A stretch of DNA of 64,000 nucleotides from Methylotenera mobilis 13 (GCF_000384255.1 NZ_KB913035.1:2058993-2122992), one strand, 5' to 3'; counted from the first letter of the stretch, positions 29,683 to 39,429 are shown. Notes: a model not told the origin generated them from the letters alone. Translations and numbers: made by a program.

Positions 29683-30060
29683 ATGGAGAGAATGTTAATT
29701 GTTGATGAAGGCTATGATTTACATAACAGCCTATTGCTCACATTTGGGTACGGGGAATATAAAATCACCCAAGCAATGAACGAAAACCAAGCAATCAAAG
29801 TAGCAGAAACTGAACATCCTGAAATCATCATCGTAAACTTAACGGGTGATAATGAAAGTGAGCTGGCAACTTGCAAAAAACTAAAGTCTATTCCTCAGCT
29901 TCATCATAGCCATATCATTTTGCTCACTTCGCAATATCAGCAAGATGAAACATCAAAACACATTGAAAGTGTTGCGAACTATTGTCTACCTAAGCCATTT
30001 TGCCCCAATAACCTGACAACAGTACTCACTGGGATTAGAAGCAAGAAACTACTGAGTTAA
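29683..30060 (+). CDS. Pseudo-receiver protein lacking phospho-Asp
   Basis: 125 residues with the receiver fold pattern: LIVDEGYD at the start (acidic pair kept), IIIVNLTGDNESELATC at the third strand, ILLTSQYQ (Thr kept) and YCLPKPFCPN (Lys kept). The phospho-acceptor Asp position is Asn in IIIVNL, so normal phosphorylation is not expected. GGGGTG lies just before the ATG. It faces the TSUP gene convergently and is divergent from the receiver/EAL-HDOD pair. Possibly a constitutive or protein-binding receiver. Confidence 0.75.
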   Translation: MERMLIVDEGYDLHNSLLLTFGYGEYKITQAMNENQAIKVAETEHPEIIIVNLTGDNESELATCKKLKSIPQLHHSHIILLTSQYQQDETSKHIESVANYCLPKPFCPNNLTTVLTGIRSKKLLS

Positions 30061-30096
30061 CCCAACAGTATTAAAAAATCCTGAACGCCTCAACAA

Positions 30097-30128
30097 ACAA
30101 TCCTTTTGATAACGCTCAAAAGGATTGT
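30097..30128. terminator. Bidirectional hairpin terminator
   Basis: Perfect 13-bp stem ACAATCCTTTTGA (30097-30109) with TCAAAAGGATTGT (30116-30128), loop of six. It separates two convergent genes. T-runs are short on both sides, so efficiency is uncertain. Confidence 0.65.
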
Positions 30129-30138
30129 GATTGCTAGA

Positions 30139-30951
30139 TTAAAATAAGCTAAACACCATCATCAAGGCGATAGATACGCTAATGAAACCGAAGGTAAGCT
30201 TAGACAGGTAAGTTGAAATTTTATGTGAGATTAATTTTCCGACTAAGCTACCAATCAGTGCAGCTGATACAAACGGAATCGCAATATGCAGATTAATGCT
30301 GGTGTAACTTGCATAAGAAATAACGCCTACTAATGAAACTAATGCGGTCATTGTTAACGAGGTCGCCACTACCATTCTATGTTCTAGGTTACTAATTTTT
30401 AATAAGCTAGGCATTGCGACAAAACCACCACCAACCCCTAATAAACCAGAAATAAAACCAGCAGCAGACCCAGTCAATAATAATCGTTGAGTACAAGATG
30501 CGGTCCAAAACAACCTAGATGTTGCAGGATTCAATTCACAGGGTGTTGGACTAGTTTGAAACAAATTATCTTGTAAATAGCGGGGACTTTTAGCGCTGAC
30601 TAAAGCTTGCCACCCCACATAAAATAGTACTAAAGCAAATAAAATTTGTAGCCAAAGAGAAGGTATTTTCTGCGCAAGAAAAACACCTATTGGTGCCATG
30701 ATAATGCCCATTAAGGCCAGAAGTGCAGCTGCCTTATATCGAACAACACCTTGCTTTAATCCAATCACCGCAGCTGTGCCTGCTGCTACGGACACAGCTA
30801 ACAATGCTATTGGTGCAGCGTCTTTAACGCCTAGATGTAAAAAATACATCAACAATGGTAGTGACAGAATTGCACCACCCGCGCCAGTGATGGACATCAG
30901 AATGCCAATCAATACACCTAATATGATTGCGATTAGATTAGGTTCAATCAT
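30139..30951 (-). CDS. TSUP family sulfite exporter TauE/SafE
   Basis: 270 residues, mostly hydrophobic, with about eight membrane segments in two related halves (GILMSITGAGGAILSLPLL and ISGLLGVGGGFVAMPSLL are the paired Gly-rich motifs of the family). These exporters move sulfite or sulfoacetate-type anions. It overlaps the upstream DUF442 gene by eight bases and forms an operon with it and the BigR-like repressor. In this setting it probably exports sulfite made by the persulfide dioxygenase at 31700. Confidence 0.9.
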   Translation of the reverse strand: MIEPNLIAIILGVLIGILMSITGAGGAILSLPLLMYFLHLGVKDAAPIALLAVSVAAGTAAVIGLKQGVVRYKAAALLALMGIIMAPIGVFLAQKIPSLWLQILFALVLFYVGWQALVSAKSPRYLQDNLFQTSPTPCELNPATSRLFWTASCTQRLLLTGSAAGFISGLLGVGGGFVAMPSLLKISNLEHRMVVATSLTMTALVSLVGVISYASYTSINLHIAIPFVSAALIGSLVGKLISHKISTYLSKLTFGFISVSIALMMVFSLF

Positions 30952-31291
30952 GATTTTCTAATGCTAGCTTGCACATCGTTGATGCACGATTCCCTGTTTT
31001 ACAAAATCCTAATATTGGCTTTGGCGCTTTTGCATAAGCTTCTCTAAATTTATCCAGCTGGTGAGGTTGAATGTTATTGGGAATCACAGGAATATGCACA
31101 TAAGTAATTCCATGGCTAAGTGCAATCGCTTCTAAAGCTTCACTTTTTGGTTGCTCAGCATTGCCCTCAAAATCAGGGCGGTTGTTAATAATTGTTTTAA
31201 AACCCAAACTGGCAATTTCTGAAATATCATCCACTTCAATTTGGCTGGTATAACTAAAATCATTATTTAATTGATTGATGGTTAACGTCAT
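30944..31291 (-). CDS. DUF442/TIGR01244-type dual-specificity phosphatase-like protein
   Basis: 115 residues. The pattern FSYTSQIEVDDISEIASLGFKTIIN followed by a Cys-loop GFCKTGNRAS (Cys-x4-Arg) fits the DUF442 domain that in BigR/Blh proteins is fused or adjacent to the persulfide dioxygenase. It may act as a sulfurtransferase or phosphatase; in sulfide operons the Cys is thought to carry persulfide. It lies four codons' worth of overlap from the TSUP gene and three bases after the repressor gene. Confidence 0.85.
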   Translation of the reverse strand: MTLTINQLNNDFSYTSQIEVDDISEIASLGFKTIINNRPDFEGNAEQPKSEALEAIALSHGITYVHIPVIPNNIQPHQLDKFREAYAKAPKPILGFCKTGNRASTMCKLALENHD

Positions 31292-31294
31292 TTT

Positions 31295-31615
31295 TTAACC
31301 TCCTGATTTCATACAAATTTCTTGGTATAGCACGTTCATAATTGCTAATGCCGATGTGCTGGATATCATGTAATAGATGCACTTGCCTTCTCGGCGTGTG
31401 CTGACCAACTTAGCATTTCTTAGCACGGTTAATTGTTGTGATAAGGTTGGTTGCTTTATTTCTAAAATTTCCTCTAGCTCACTCACTGACTTCTCACCTT
31501 GTGATAACTGACATAAGAGCATTAGGCGATCACTATTTGCCATCACTTTTAATAAGCTCGTTGCTATTTCTGCAGAGGCTCTTAACTTTTCAAAATTAAC
31601 TTCTTGTATTTGCAT
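31295..31615 (-). CDS. BigR/SqrR-like ArsR-family persulfide-sensing repressor
   Basis: 106 residues with an ArsR winged HTH (KSVSELEEILEIKQPTLSQQLTVLRNAKLVSTRREGK). Cys35 (LMLLCQLS) and Cys101 (YQEICMKS) are 66 residues apart, the same spacing as the Cys pair that forms the sensing disulfide or polysulfide bridge in BigR (Cys42/Cys108, known in Xylella). Cys79 is extra. No metal-binding ArsR motif is seen. It leads the minus-strand operon and faces the persulfide dioxygenase across a 84-base gap holding a perfect inverted repeat, its likely operator. Confidence 0.87.
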   Translation of the reverse strand: MQIQEVNFEKLRASAEIATSLLKVMANSDRLMLLCQLSQGEKSVSELEEILEIKQPTLSQQLTVLRNAKLVSTRREGKCIYYMISSTSALAIMNVLYQEICMKSGG

Positions 31616-31636
31616 CTCTAATAAACTCTATTTTAA

Positions 31637-31662
31637 AATATTATATTTAATTATATAATATT
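31637..31662. promoter_or_regulatory. Candidate BigR operator
   Basis: AATATTATAT (31637-31646) is the exact reverse complement of ATATAATATT (31653-31662) with a six-base spacer. It lies in the middle of the gap between the repressor and the dioxygenase, where it could control both directions. AT-rich palindromes are known operators for BigR-type repressors; binding here is inferred. Confidence 0.65.
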
Positions 31663-31699
31663 AAGTTACAATGTATCAATACTTTTTGAAAGGAATATC

Positions 31700-32395
31700 A
31701 TGTTTAAACAATTTTATGACGATGCCTCATCTACGCTAACCTATCTAGTTGCTGACATTGACAGCAAACAGGCTGTACTAATCGACCCTGTCACTGAGAA
31801 CATCAATGAGTATCTTGATGTAATCAATAAGCATCAATTGACATTAGTTTACTCATTAGAAACGCATGTGCATGCTGACCATATCACAGGTGGCGGAAAA
31901 CTAAAATCGATCACAATGGCAAAAACAGCCGTTAGCAAAGACTGCGGTGCAGAAACTGCAGATATTCAGCTAAAAGATAATGATGTAATTACTTTTGGTG
32001 ATGATCAAATAAAAGTGATTGCGACACCTGGTCACACTGCTGGCAGCGTGAGTTTTTTATGGAAAGATCGCCTGTTTACGGGGGATAGCTTGATGATTAA
32101 TGGCTGCGGAAGAACCGACTTTCAAAGTGGAGATGCTGGTATCTTATATGACAGCATTACTGCTAGACTTTTTACTTTAGCAGATGAAACATTGGTCTAC
32201 CCGGGCCATGATTACAATGGTAGGCGCGTTAGTTGTATCGCCCAAGAAAAACTCATTAATCCACGTTTAGCCAATCAATCGAGAGAAGCGTTTATTGGGA
32301 TTATGGAAAACTTAAACCTACCTAAACCTAAAATGATTGATGTTGCTGTGCCAGCAAACCGTCAATGTGGCGTACCTGAGCCACAGCAAGGATAA
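31700..32395 (+). CDS. blh: Persulfide dioxygenase (ETHE1/Blh-like MBL fold)
   Basis: 231 residues. The metallo-beta-lactamase iron site includes THVHADHITGG (about residues 55-65), TPGHTAGS (about 108-115), and the ETHE1-type TGDSLMINGCGRTDF (about 125-139) then YPGHDYNGR. Persulfide dioxygenases oxidise glutathione persulfide to sulfite plus glutathione. AAAGGA lies about seven bases before the ATG. It begins the plus-strand arm, followed by two YeeE/YedE genes. Confidence 0.9.
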   Translation: MFKQFYDDASSTLTYLVADIDSKQAVLIDPVTENINEYLDVINKHQLTLVYSLETHVHADHITGGGKLKSITMAKTAVSKDCGAETADIQLKDNDVITFGDDQIKVIATPGHTAGSVSFLWKDRLFTGDSLMINGCGRTDFQSGDAGILYDSITARLFTLADETLVYPGHDYNGRRVSCIAQEKLINPRLANQSREAFIGIMENLNLPKPKMIDVAVPANRQCGVPEPQQG

Positions 32396-32399
32396 AACC

Positions 32400-32825
32400 A
32401 TGGAAAATTTCACCACGATACAATCTTTAGTTGGTGGCTTACTGATTGGACTGTCTGCCTCCATCCTAATCCTTTCAAGCGGTAAAATTGCAGGCATCAG
32501 CGGTATTGTTGCAGGTTTAATGCAATTTAAAAACACATCCAAAGAGCATTACATATGGAGAATACTATTTATAACAGGCTTAGTTATCTCAAGCTATCTC
32601 TATTCGTTATTGATGCCTTTACCGGCATCTGAGATTTCTGCCTCTTACTCTACACTAATGATTGCAGGGTTATTAGTAGGCTTTGGTACCAGAATGGGCT
32701 CTGGTTGCACTAGTGGTCACGGGATATGTGGGCTAAGTAGGCTGTCTTTACGCTCACTAATAGCAACCATGAGCTTTATGCTTTCAGGATTTATCGTTAC
32801 CTATGTATTGGTGCATGTAATTTAA
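32400..32825 (+). CDS. YeeE/YedE-family sulfur transporter subunit (PmpA-like)
   Basis: 141 residues from ATG 32400, four bases after the dioxygenase stop, with AAGGA about seven bases upstream. Several hydrophobic segments and the conserved GSGCTSGHGICGLSR motif (Cys residues inside the membrane) are visible. Members of this family import thiosulfate or inner sulfur compounds, and the two-gene form (PmpA/PmpB) occurs beside persulfide enzymes. Confidence 0.85.
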   Translation: MENFTTIQSLVGGLLIGLSASILILSSGKIAGISGIVAGLMQFKNTSKEHYIWRILFITGLVISSYLYSLLMPLPASEISASYSTLMIAGLLVGFGTRMGSGCTSGHGICGLSRLSLRSLIATMSFMLSGFIVTYVLVHVI

Positions 32826-32842
32826 AAATAGGAATAATCTAA

Positions 32843-33277
32843 ATGATGAAACATATGATGAAACATATGATGACATTGATTGCAGGCATTATCTTTGGCA
32901 TTGGCTTAATCCTTTCAGGGATGACTAATCCATCTAAAGTGATTGGTTTTTTAGACATTACAGGCAATTGGGACCCTAGCCTTGCCTTTGTAATGGTAGG
33001 CGCTATATTGGTTGGATTTTTTGGCTTTAGAAAAGCTGAAAAAACAAATACAACACTATTTTGTGAGCCTATTCACTTGCCAGGTAAAACGCATATTTCT
33101 AAAGAACTAATAATCGGCAGTTTATTATTTGGCGCAGGCTGGGCGCTTGCAGGGTTTTGTCCGGGCCCGGCAATTGTTGCACTTGGTGCTGGATATCAAG
33201 AAGCTATTACTTTTGTGATTGCGATGTTATTGGGAATGCTAATCCACGATAATTTATACGAAAAACTAAAAAAATAA
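32843..33277 (+). CDS. YeeE/YedE-family sulfur transporter subunit (PmpB-like)
   Basis: 144 residues with four to five hydrophobic segments and the Cys motif GFCPGPAIVALG. A 12-bp unit ATGATGAAACAT is repeated twice at the start, giving MMKHMMKHMM, so any of several Met codons could be used; AGGAA precedes the first. It is 17 bases from the previous gene and its partner subunit. A long perfect hairpin follows at 33317. Confidence 0.85.
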   Translation: MMKHMMKHMMTLIAGIIFGIGLILSGMTNPSKVIGFLDITGNWDPSLAFVMVGAILVGFFGFRKAEKTNTTLFCEPIHLPGKTHISKELIIGSLLFGAGWALAGFCPGPAIVALGAGYQEAITFVIAMLLGMLIHDNLYEKLKK

Positions 33278-33316
33278 TTGTGTGTGCTGATGACAGTTGA
33301 CTACTCTAGGCAGATC

Positions 33317-33354
33317 GACAGTTGATGCCTTTATTCATAAAGGCATCAACTGTC
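33317..33354. repeat. Perfect 18-bp hairpin between convergent yeeE and parC
   Basis: 33317-33334 pairs perfectly with 33337-33354 (core TTGATGCCTTTAT / ATAAAGGCATCAA) with a two-base loop TC. No T-tract follows on either strand. The 9-mer GACAGTTGA also occurs once more just upstream, near 33292. It probably stops transcription from both sides, but could be a mobile-element end. Confidence 0.75.
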
Positions 33355-33390
33355 AATAAACACAGCAATCACTAAAACATCAGATTGGCA

Positions 33391-35676
33391 TTAAAACAGA
33401 CCGGCCTGTTTTTTGATGATAGGTTTACTGTCCAATACGGAAAAACCTTTTCTAGCTCGCTTAGATAAATACTTAGACATAACTTCACCATCAATTATCT
33501 TAGTTTTGCTTTTCACTACAATAGCGACTGACTGCCCATCACTCAACTCAATACGAGATAATGACACCTTGTCTGGTATATCCATGATGCGCACACCCTT
33601 ACCACCATTTGGATATTCATTCACTTCGCTCAAAGGGAAAACCAGCAGCTTGTTCTCTGATGAAGTCACCGCAAGATGCGTACGTTCATCCAGTTTAATC
33701 GGTTGCAGAATGGTCGATTTATCTTCTGGCTTCATAAAAGCCTTACCCGCTTTAGGTCTTGCTACCAAGCCTTTCAACGGTGCAATAAATCCATAGCTAT
33801 TAGACGTAGCGAATAAATATCTATCATCATCTTTACCTGAAAGCGCATGGACTAATTTAGCGCCATTCTGCACCTCGATGATTGAGCTGATTGGTATACC
33901 ATCTCCTTTGCCGCCAGGTACTGTAGATGCATCAAATGCGTAGCATCGACCACTTGTATCCAGCAGCACAATTGGCAACACCGTGCGCGTTTCTATCACT
34001 GCAAACTCGCCATCACCAGCTTTCCAAGCGATAGAGTCACGCTCGACACCATGCCCTTGCCTTGCCCGAATCCAACCATTTTTAGAGATTAAAATAGTCA
34101 CTGGCTCATCCACGACAAAAGCTTTTTGTCCACCCTGCGCACGTTCAACTGGCTCAATCAATGTACGTCGATCATCACCATATTTTTCTGCATCTTGCTT
34201 AATTTCTTTTGCGGTCAATCGACGTAATTTGGTATCGCTACCTAAAATCGTTTGTAAACCATCCGCTTCTTCACGCAAGTCTTTTAGTTCTTTTTCAATC
34301 TTAAAGCCTTCCAGCCTAGCCAACTGGCGCAAGCGAATTTCTAAAATATCTTCCGCTTGTATCTCACTTAACTGAAATGCGGCAATCAAATCTGCTTTAG
34401 GCTCATCTGAATTACGAATGACCTTAATCACTTCATCAATATGCAGAAAGGCGATCATGCGCCCCTCTAAAATATGGATGCGCTTATTAATCTTGTCTAG
34501 GTCAAACTGGCAGCGCCTGCGCACCACGTTAAGACGGAATGCAATCCACTCTTTAAGAATAGCAATCATGCCTTTTTGTGCAGGGCGCCCATCGGTACCA
34601 ATCATCACCATATTAACTGGGCATGACACTTCCATGCTGGTATGCAGCAACAGAAAGGCCATCAACTCGTCACTAGACACCTTGCTGGTCTTAGGCTCGA
34701 TAATTAGCCGAACATCCTTTTTACCTTCACTCTTTACCGTGTCAATCATGCTCAAGGCTGATTGCTTGACCAGCAATTGGTCTTGATCAATCGTCTTTTT
34801 ATCTTTTTTCGGCTTTGGGTTGGAGATAGCAAGAATCTCATCCTGTATCGTTTCTACAGAAACGCCGTGCGGAAGCTCATGAATAATAATGCGCCACTGA
34901 CCTCGTGCCATCGGCTCGACTATCCAACGCGCACGCAGCCTTAATGAACCACGACCTGTTTCATACGTAGAAAGAATATCCGCCGTTTGCGTAATCAACT
35001 GGCCACCACCTGGGAAATCTGGGCCTGGCACATGCTGCATGAAATCCGCAGTTGTACAGTTCGGATTCTCCATAATATGCAACACAGCGTTTGCAATCTC
35101 ACGCATATTATGTGGCACCATTTCAGTCGCCATACCCACGGCAATCCCAGATGCGCCATTTAATAGCATCATCGGTAACCGCGCTGGCAACAGCACTGGC
35201 TCTTGAAAAGCACCGTCGTAGTTATTCTGAAAATCTACCGTGCCTCGATCAATTTCAGACAGCAGTAAATCTGCAATTGGCGATAAGCGCATTTCGGTGT
35301 AGCGCATCGCAGCTGCACCATCACCGTCACGTGAGCCAAAATTACCCTGTCCGTCAATCAATGGGTAGCGTAATGTAAAGTCTTGCGCCAAACGAACAGC
35401 GGCTTCATAAGCAGAGCTATCACCATGTGGATGGTACATACCCAACACATTACCGACTACGCGAGCCGACTTCACGGGCTTGACGCCAGCGACTAGACCC
35501 ATTTCCTTCATTGCATATAAAATGCGGCGTTGCACTGGTTTCTGGCCATCCTCTACAGAAGGTAATGCACGGCCTTTCACCACCGAGACGGCATAAGCTA
35601 AATAAGCTTCCTCTGCATACTCGCCAATGGGGACTGCATTTTCTTCGTTATTATTTTCTAACATACCTGTATCCAT
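33391..35676 (-). CDS. parC: DNA topoisomerase IV subunit A
   Basis: 761 residues. The breakage domain has [22 protein letters not shown] and the catalytic Tyr in [12 protein letters not shown] (about residue 121). The tower and coiled-coil region precede a C-terminal beta-pinwheel. The short length and [12 protein letters not shown] motif fit ParC. ATG overlaps the parE stop by one base (TAATG), ensuring coupled synthesis of the two subunits. It decatenates daughter chromosomes. Confidence 0.96.
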   Translation of the reverse strand: MDTGMLENNNEENAVPIGEYAEEAYLAYAVSVVKGRALPSVEDGQKPVQRRILYAMKEMGLVAGVKPVKSARVVGNVLGMYHPHGDSSAYEAAVRLAQDFTLRYPLIDGQGNFGSRDGDGAAAMRYTEMRLSPIADLLLSEIDRGTVDFQNNYDGAFQEPVLLPARLPMMLLNGASGIAVGMATEMVPHNMREIANAVLHIMENPNCTTADFMQHVPGPDFPGGGQLITQTADILSTYETGRGSLRLRARWIVEPMARGQWRIIIHELPHGVSVETIQDEILAISNPKPKKDKKTIDQDQLLVKQSALSMIDTVKSEGKKDVRLIIEPKTSKVSSDELMAFLLLHTSMEVSCPVNMVMIGTDGRPAQKGMIAILKEWIAFRLNVVRRRCQFDLDKINKRIHILEGRMIAFLHIDEVIKVIRNSDEPKADLIAAFQLSEIQAEDILEIRLRQLARLEGFKIEKELKDLREEADGLQTILGSDTKLRRLTAKEIKQDAEKYGDDRRTLIEPVERAQGGQKAFVVDEPVTILISKNGWIRARQGHGVERDSIAWKAGDGEFAVIETRTVLPIVLLDTSGRCYAFDASTVPGGKGDGIPISSIIEVQNGAKLVHALSGKDDDRYLFATSNSYGFIAPLKGLVARPKAGKAFMKPEDKSTILQPIKLDERTHLAVTSSENKLLVFPLSEVNEYPNGGKGVRIMDIPDKVSLSRIELSDGQSVAIVVKSKTKIIDGEVMSKYLSKRARKGFSVLDSKPIIKKQAGLF

Positions 35677-37661
35677 TAAACATCCGCCTCCACATCATTA
35701 CCGCGACGCTCCATCCATTCTTTCCTTGCAGCTGATTCATTCTTTGCCATCAGCATATCGAACATCTTCAGTGCGCCACTAACCTCGCCTTCTGGCAATC
35801 GCACCTGTATCAAACGTCTTGTATCAGGACAAAGTGTGGTTTCCCATAGTTGCTCAGGGTTCATTTCACCTAAACCTTTAAAACGTTGAATGCTCAGTCT
35901 TTCCTCAGAAATACCTTCACGTTTAAGCTTTTCTATCATCGACATTTTTTCAGCATCATCTGACACATAGATTTTACGTAAAGGCTTATTTTTGCCATGT
36001 GCTGGTACGTCAATACGATACAACGGTGGTTGCGAGATATACACATGCCCACGCTCAATCAACTTAGGCGCGTGTCTTAGCAGCATCGTGAGTAGCAACA
36101 CCTGAATGTGCGAACCATCGACATCGGCATCAGACAATATGCACAATTTACCGTAGCGCAATCCAGAGAAGTCAGGGTTATCTTTTAGCGTATGCGGCTC
36201 AATACCAAGCGCGACAAAAATGTCATGCACCTCAGAGTTAGCAAAGATGCGCCCAGCATCCACTTCCCATGTATTTAACACCTTACCGCGCAATGGCAAT
36301 AAAGATTGAAACTCATTGTTTCTGCCCATCTTTGCGCTGCCGCCAGCTGAGTCACCCTCAACCAAAAACAACTCAGCTTCCATCGTGCCAGCCGCCTCAC
36401 AGTCAGTGAGCTTTGCTGGCATCAGGTTGATACCGGTGGTTTTACGCTTCTCAATTTTCTGTGTGGATTTATTACGGGCAGCTGCCGTACGATTCACTAA
36501 GTCAGAAATACGTTTGGCATGATCTACATTCTGTGTCAGCCAATTTTCCATCATCGGCTTAATCGCAGAAGCCACCATTTTCATGGCGTCTCGATTCGTC
36601 AGCTTTTCTTTAGTCTGCCCCTGAAATTGAGGATCTAACACTTTAGCTGCCAATACATAATAAACGTTATTCCAAACGTCTTCCGATGAGATCTTTACGC
36701 CACGCTGCATCATGCTGTGATGCTCCATGAACGATTTAACCGCCTCAAACACCCCGTTACGCATACCAGCCTCGTGCGTACCGCCAGAGAGCGTAGGAAT
36801 CAGGTTCACATAAGACTCACCACGACCGCCCCCAGCACCGAAAGATAATGCCCATATCGCACCCTCACCTTTCGAGATGCCGTCTGTGTTGTCCTGATGA
36901 TAGAACTCACCTGAGATAATGGGGATAGGCACTTCATCATCCACCACTTCACGCTCACCGATCAGCTCATCCAAATATTGTGGCAAGCCATCCGCATAAG
37001 TCCATGAGCGCTCTTCAAAGCCATCAGCGCCCTCAATCGAAAGTGTCACGCTAACACCGCGTAACAATACAGCTTTTGATTTAATCAGGTGCTCTAACTG
37101 TTGAATAGAAACTTTAGGCGAATCAAAGTATTTAGGGTCTGGCCAACACTTTACCGTGGTGCCTGTGTCTCGCTTGAGACACTTGCCAACCTCTTTTAAA
37201 GGCTCTATGCAATTGCCATTTTCAAAGATAAGGCCATGAATTTTGCCATCACGCTTAACTTTTACCTCTAATCGTGTAGACAACGCATTGGTGACAGAAA
37301 CACCTACGCCATGTAGTCCACCCGAAAAACGATACGAACTATTTTCATCTTCTTTATCAAACTTACCGCCTGCGTGCAGCTGCACAAACACAAGCTCAAC
37401 CGCTGGCTGAGTTTCACCTTTAGGAATCTCGACAGGAATACCGCGACCATTATCAGATACTTCAACCGCACCATCCTTAAAAATGGTGACATGAATACTA
37501 GCAGCATGGCCACCCAACGCTTCATCAGCCGCGTTATCAATCACTTCTTGAACAATATGTGTAGGTGAGTCAGTTCGGGTGTACATACCAGGTCTGGCAC
37601 GCACGGGCTCTAATCCTCTCAGTACCTTTACCGAATCTGCGTCGTATTCTTTTTCTGCCAT
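35676..37661 (-). CDS. parE: DNA topoisomerase IV subunit B
   Basis: 661 residues. GHKL ATPase motifs: [12 protein letters not shown] (about residues 40-51), [11 protein letters not shown] and [34 protein letters not shown] and [12 protein letters not shown]-terminal [17 protein letters not shown] matches ParE. The ATP-hydrolysing subunit of topoisomerase IV; no second copy (gyrB) is in the window. It lies about 190 bases downstream of a DnaA-box repeat. Confidence 0.96.
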   Translation of the reverse strand: MAEKEYDADSVKVLRGLEPVRARPGMYTRTDSPTHIVQEVIDNAADEALGGHAASIHVTIFKDGAVEVSDNGRGIPVEIPKGETQPAVELVFVQLHAGGKFDKEDENSSYRFSGGLHGVGVSVTNALSTRLEVKVKRDGKIHGLIFENGNCIEPLKEVGKCLKRDTGTTVKCWPDPKYFDSPKVSIQQLEHLIKSKAVLLRGVSVTLSIEGADGFEERSWTYADGLPQYLDELIGEREVVDDEVPIPIISGEFYHQDNTDGISKGEGAIWALSFGAGGGRGESYVNLIPTLSGGTHEAGMRNGVFEAVKSFMEHHSMMQRGVKISSEDVWNNVYYVLAAKVLDPQFQGQTKEKLTNRDAMKMVASAIKPMMENWLTQNVDHAKRISDLVNRTAAARNKSTQKIEKRKTTGINLMPAKLTDCEAAGTMEAELFLVEGDSAGGSAKMGRNNEFQSLLPLRGKVLNTWEVDAGRIFANSEVHDIFVALGIEPHTLKDNPDFSGLRYGKLCILSDADVDGSHIQVLLLTMLLRHAPKLIERGHVYISQPPLYRIDVPAHGKNKPLRKIYVSDDAEKMSMIEKLKREGISEERLSIQRFKGLGEMNPEQLWETTLCPDTRRLIQVRLPEGEVSGALKMFDMLMAKNESAARKEWMERRGNDVEADV

Positions 37662-38023
37662 CGATCTAACCTTTTGTATTGATATTTCAAGTGTAATTTA
37701 TCTGACGTTATTTTATAAAACTAATTAACTTTTTTACGTGAGATTCTATTAAAAATTAACGACACCAGTAAATATTCATTCATGTTCAATTCAATCATCA
37801 TTATTTTTATGCACGTATATGCCTAAATGGCTTGCCACTATCTAGCTTCGCTCCACAATTTCTGTGGATAACATTGTGGGGTGCATGGGGATACACGCGC
37901 TAAGTAACTGGTGTATATGGAAAACGCTAAAAAGAAGCATTTTTAAACAAAGTAACATTACTTAATCTTGTTTTAAATACAGCTTATTCATGAGATTACC
38001 CATCTATAGCCATGAACAATGCA
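37662..38023. other. Region between parE and DUF815
   Basis: 362 bases without a gene. It holds one copy of the 55-bp DnaA-box repeat (37851-37905) and is otherwise AT-rich. Confidence 0.6.
37851..37905. repeat. 55-bp DnaA-box repeat, copy 1
   Basis: CTCCACAATTTCTGTGGATAACATTGTGGG opens this copy (bases 1-20 and on identical to copy 2). It contains a consensus DnaA box TGTGGATAA at 37863-37871 inside palindrome CCACAAT/ATTGTGG. About 49 of 55 bases match the copy at 39074. Confidence 0.7.
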
Positions 38024-38950
38024 CTAAAGTAGTTTTTCATTTTTCAACAAAGTGCGCCCTGCATAATCACGTGCAAACTGTGAAGCAATACGGCCAGATC
38101 TAGACCCGTGCTCAGTTGCCCAATGTAGTGCCTCATCCCGTACGCTGTCATTCATAGCGAAACCAAAGCTTTTCACCCATTGGCTCACCGCTGTTAAATA
38201 TTCATCTTGGCTAAAACTGTAAAAATGCAAACGCAGGCCGAAACGGTCAGACAGTGAAATTTTCTCCTCCAAACTATCGCTTGGATGTATCTCACCTTGG
38301 TGATCTTTACGATGCTCTAAATTATCTACCATTTTTTCAGTCACTAGATGCCTACGATTCGAGGTCGCATAAATCAACACATTGGCAGCCGCACCTACAA
38401 CAGAACCATCAAGCACAGTTTTTAAAGCTTTGTAGTGATGCTCGCCATCTTCAAAAGACAAATCATCGCAAAATACAATAAAACGTTCTGGGCGCTGACA
38501 AACCAGCTCGATGATAAGAGGTAAATCATCCAAATGCTGTTTTTCAACCTCTATTAAGCGTAGCCCTTGCTGATGAAACTCATGTAAACAGGCTCGCACT
38601 AAAGATGACTTGCCCGTACCTCTCGCTCCCGTCATTAAGGCATTATTCGCTGGGTAACCGTGCAAAAATTGCAATGTGTTCTGATAAAGTCGCTCTATTT
38701 GCAGCTCAATATTGCATAACTGGTCAAACGCAATGAGTTGCGGCGCAGTGACTGGTATTAAATGCGGCGCATGATGAATGCCATGGCTACGTTGCCAGCG
38801 GTAAGCAAATGCCTGAGAAAAATCGGTTGTTTGCTGATGTTGTGCTGATGGTGAGGCCTCAAGTGCTGAAGCAATACGATCTAACGAGTCAAACAAGCGT
38901 TCAATCTGCTCTGGGGGTAATAGTGGGTTTGTCATGATATTCGTGCGCAT
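38024..38950 (-). CDS. DUF815-family AAA+ ATPase
   Basis: 308 residues. Walker A is GARGTGKSSLV and Walker B is RFIVFCDDLSF, followed by a sensor region with YATSNRRHLVTE. DUF815 proteins are single-domain AAA+ ATPases of unknown role, sometimes next to cysteine/tRNA or topoisomerase genes. Two ATGs (38950 and 38935) are possible; neither has a clear Shine-Dalgarno. It reads towards parE with 362 bases between. One DnaA-box repeat lies upstream. Confidence 0.83.
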   Translation of the reverse strand: MRTNIMTNPLLPPEQIERLFDSLDRIASALEASPSAQHQQTTDFSQAFAYRWQRSHGIHHAPHLIPVTAPQLIAFDQLCNIELQIERLYQNTLQFLHGYPANNALMTGARGTGKSSLVRACLHEFHQQGLRLIEVEKQHLDDLPLIIELVCQRPERFIVFCDDLSFEDGEHHYKALKTVLDGSVVGAAANVLIYATSNRRHLVTEKMVDNLEHRKDHQGEIHPSDSLEEKISLSDRFGLRLHFYSFSQDEYLTAVSQWVKSFGFAMNDSVRDEALHWATEHGSRSGRIASQFARDYAGRTLLKNEKLL

Positions 38951-39073
38951 TAAATAGATAACATATTTATTATATGTTTATATCAAGCTATCCAATGCGT
39001 TGATTTAATCAACTGTGTGACAAATCAGCAGTATGTTTGCATCTACCCTGCCGATATCTATCAGCTAACAACA

Positions 39074-39128
39074 CTCCACAATTTCTGTGGATAACATTGT
39101 GGGAGGCATGGGGATATAACTGCTAAGT
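39074..39128. repeat. 55-bp DnaA-box repeat, copy 2
   Basis: Same orientation as copy 1. DnaA box TGTGGATAA at 39086-39094, flanked by CCACAAT and ATTGTGG. The first 30 bases are identical to copy 1 and the rest differ at about six positions. It lies about 125 bases upstream of the DUF815 start, as copy 1 lies upstream of parE. Confidence 0.7.
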
Positions 39129-39399
39129 CGCTGCAACACTTGGATATCTAGGAATAGAAACAATTTTAAGCAACTCTTATCATCACCTTAATATTCAATC
39201 AACCCACTCACATTCAAGCAAAGAGCTTCTTGCTATCCAACATGAACGTACATGTGCTTATGCGCACATTTATATTCCATTAAGTTATAAAAATATAAAT
39301 ATAGATTATTTTTAATTGTTATAAGAAAACGCTACAGTATTTCCATCGTGATTATTCTTAGTAAAGTTAATCATCGAAGGCATGCGAAAAATAAAAGCA

Positions 39400-39429
39400 T
39401 TGACACATCATTCAAACTAGCAATATAGA
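39400..39429 (+). promoter_or_regulatory. Candidate promoter of DUF2325 gene
   Basis: TTGACA at 39400-39405, an 18-base spacer, and TATAGA at 39424-39429. It is 50 bases upstream of the gene start, with AGGAG before the ATG. The perfect -35 supports a sigma-70 promoter; the -10 is weak. Confidence 0.5.

Noticed and set aside
32337..32399. An earlier start for the first YeeE subunit
   Set aside because: It would overlap the dioxygenase in another frame; the ATG at 32400 has AAGGA and a membrane-type N-terminus.
37851..39128. A replication origin near parE because of DnaA boxes
   Set aside because: Only isolated boxes are seen, there is no DnaA/DnaN gene nearby and no AT-rich unwinding array; the topoisomerase here is parE/parC, not gyrB beside dnaA.
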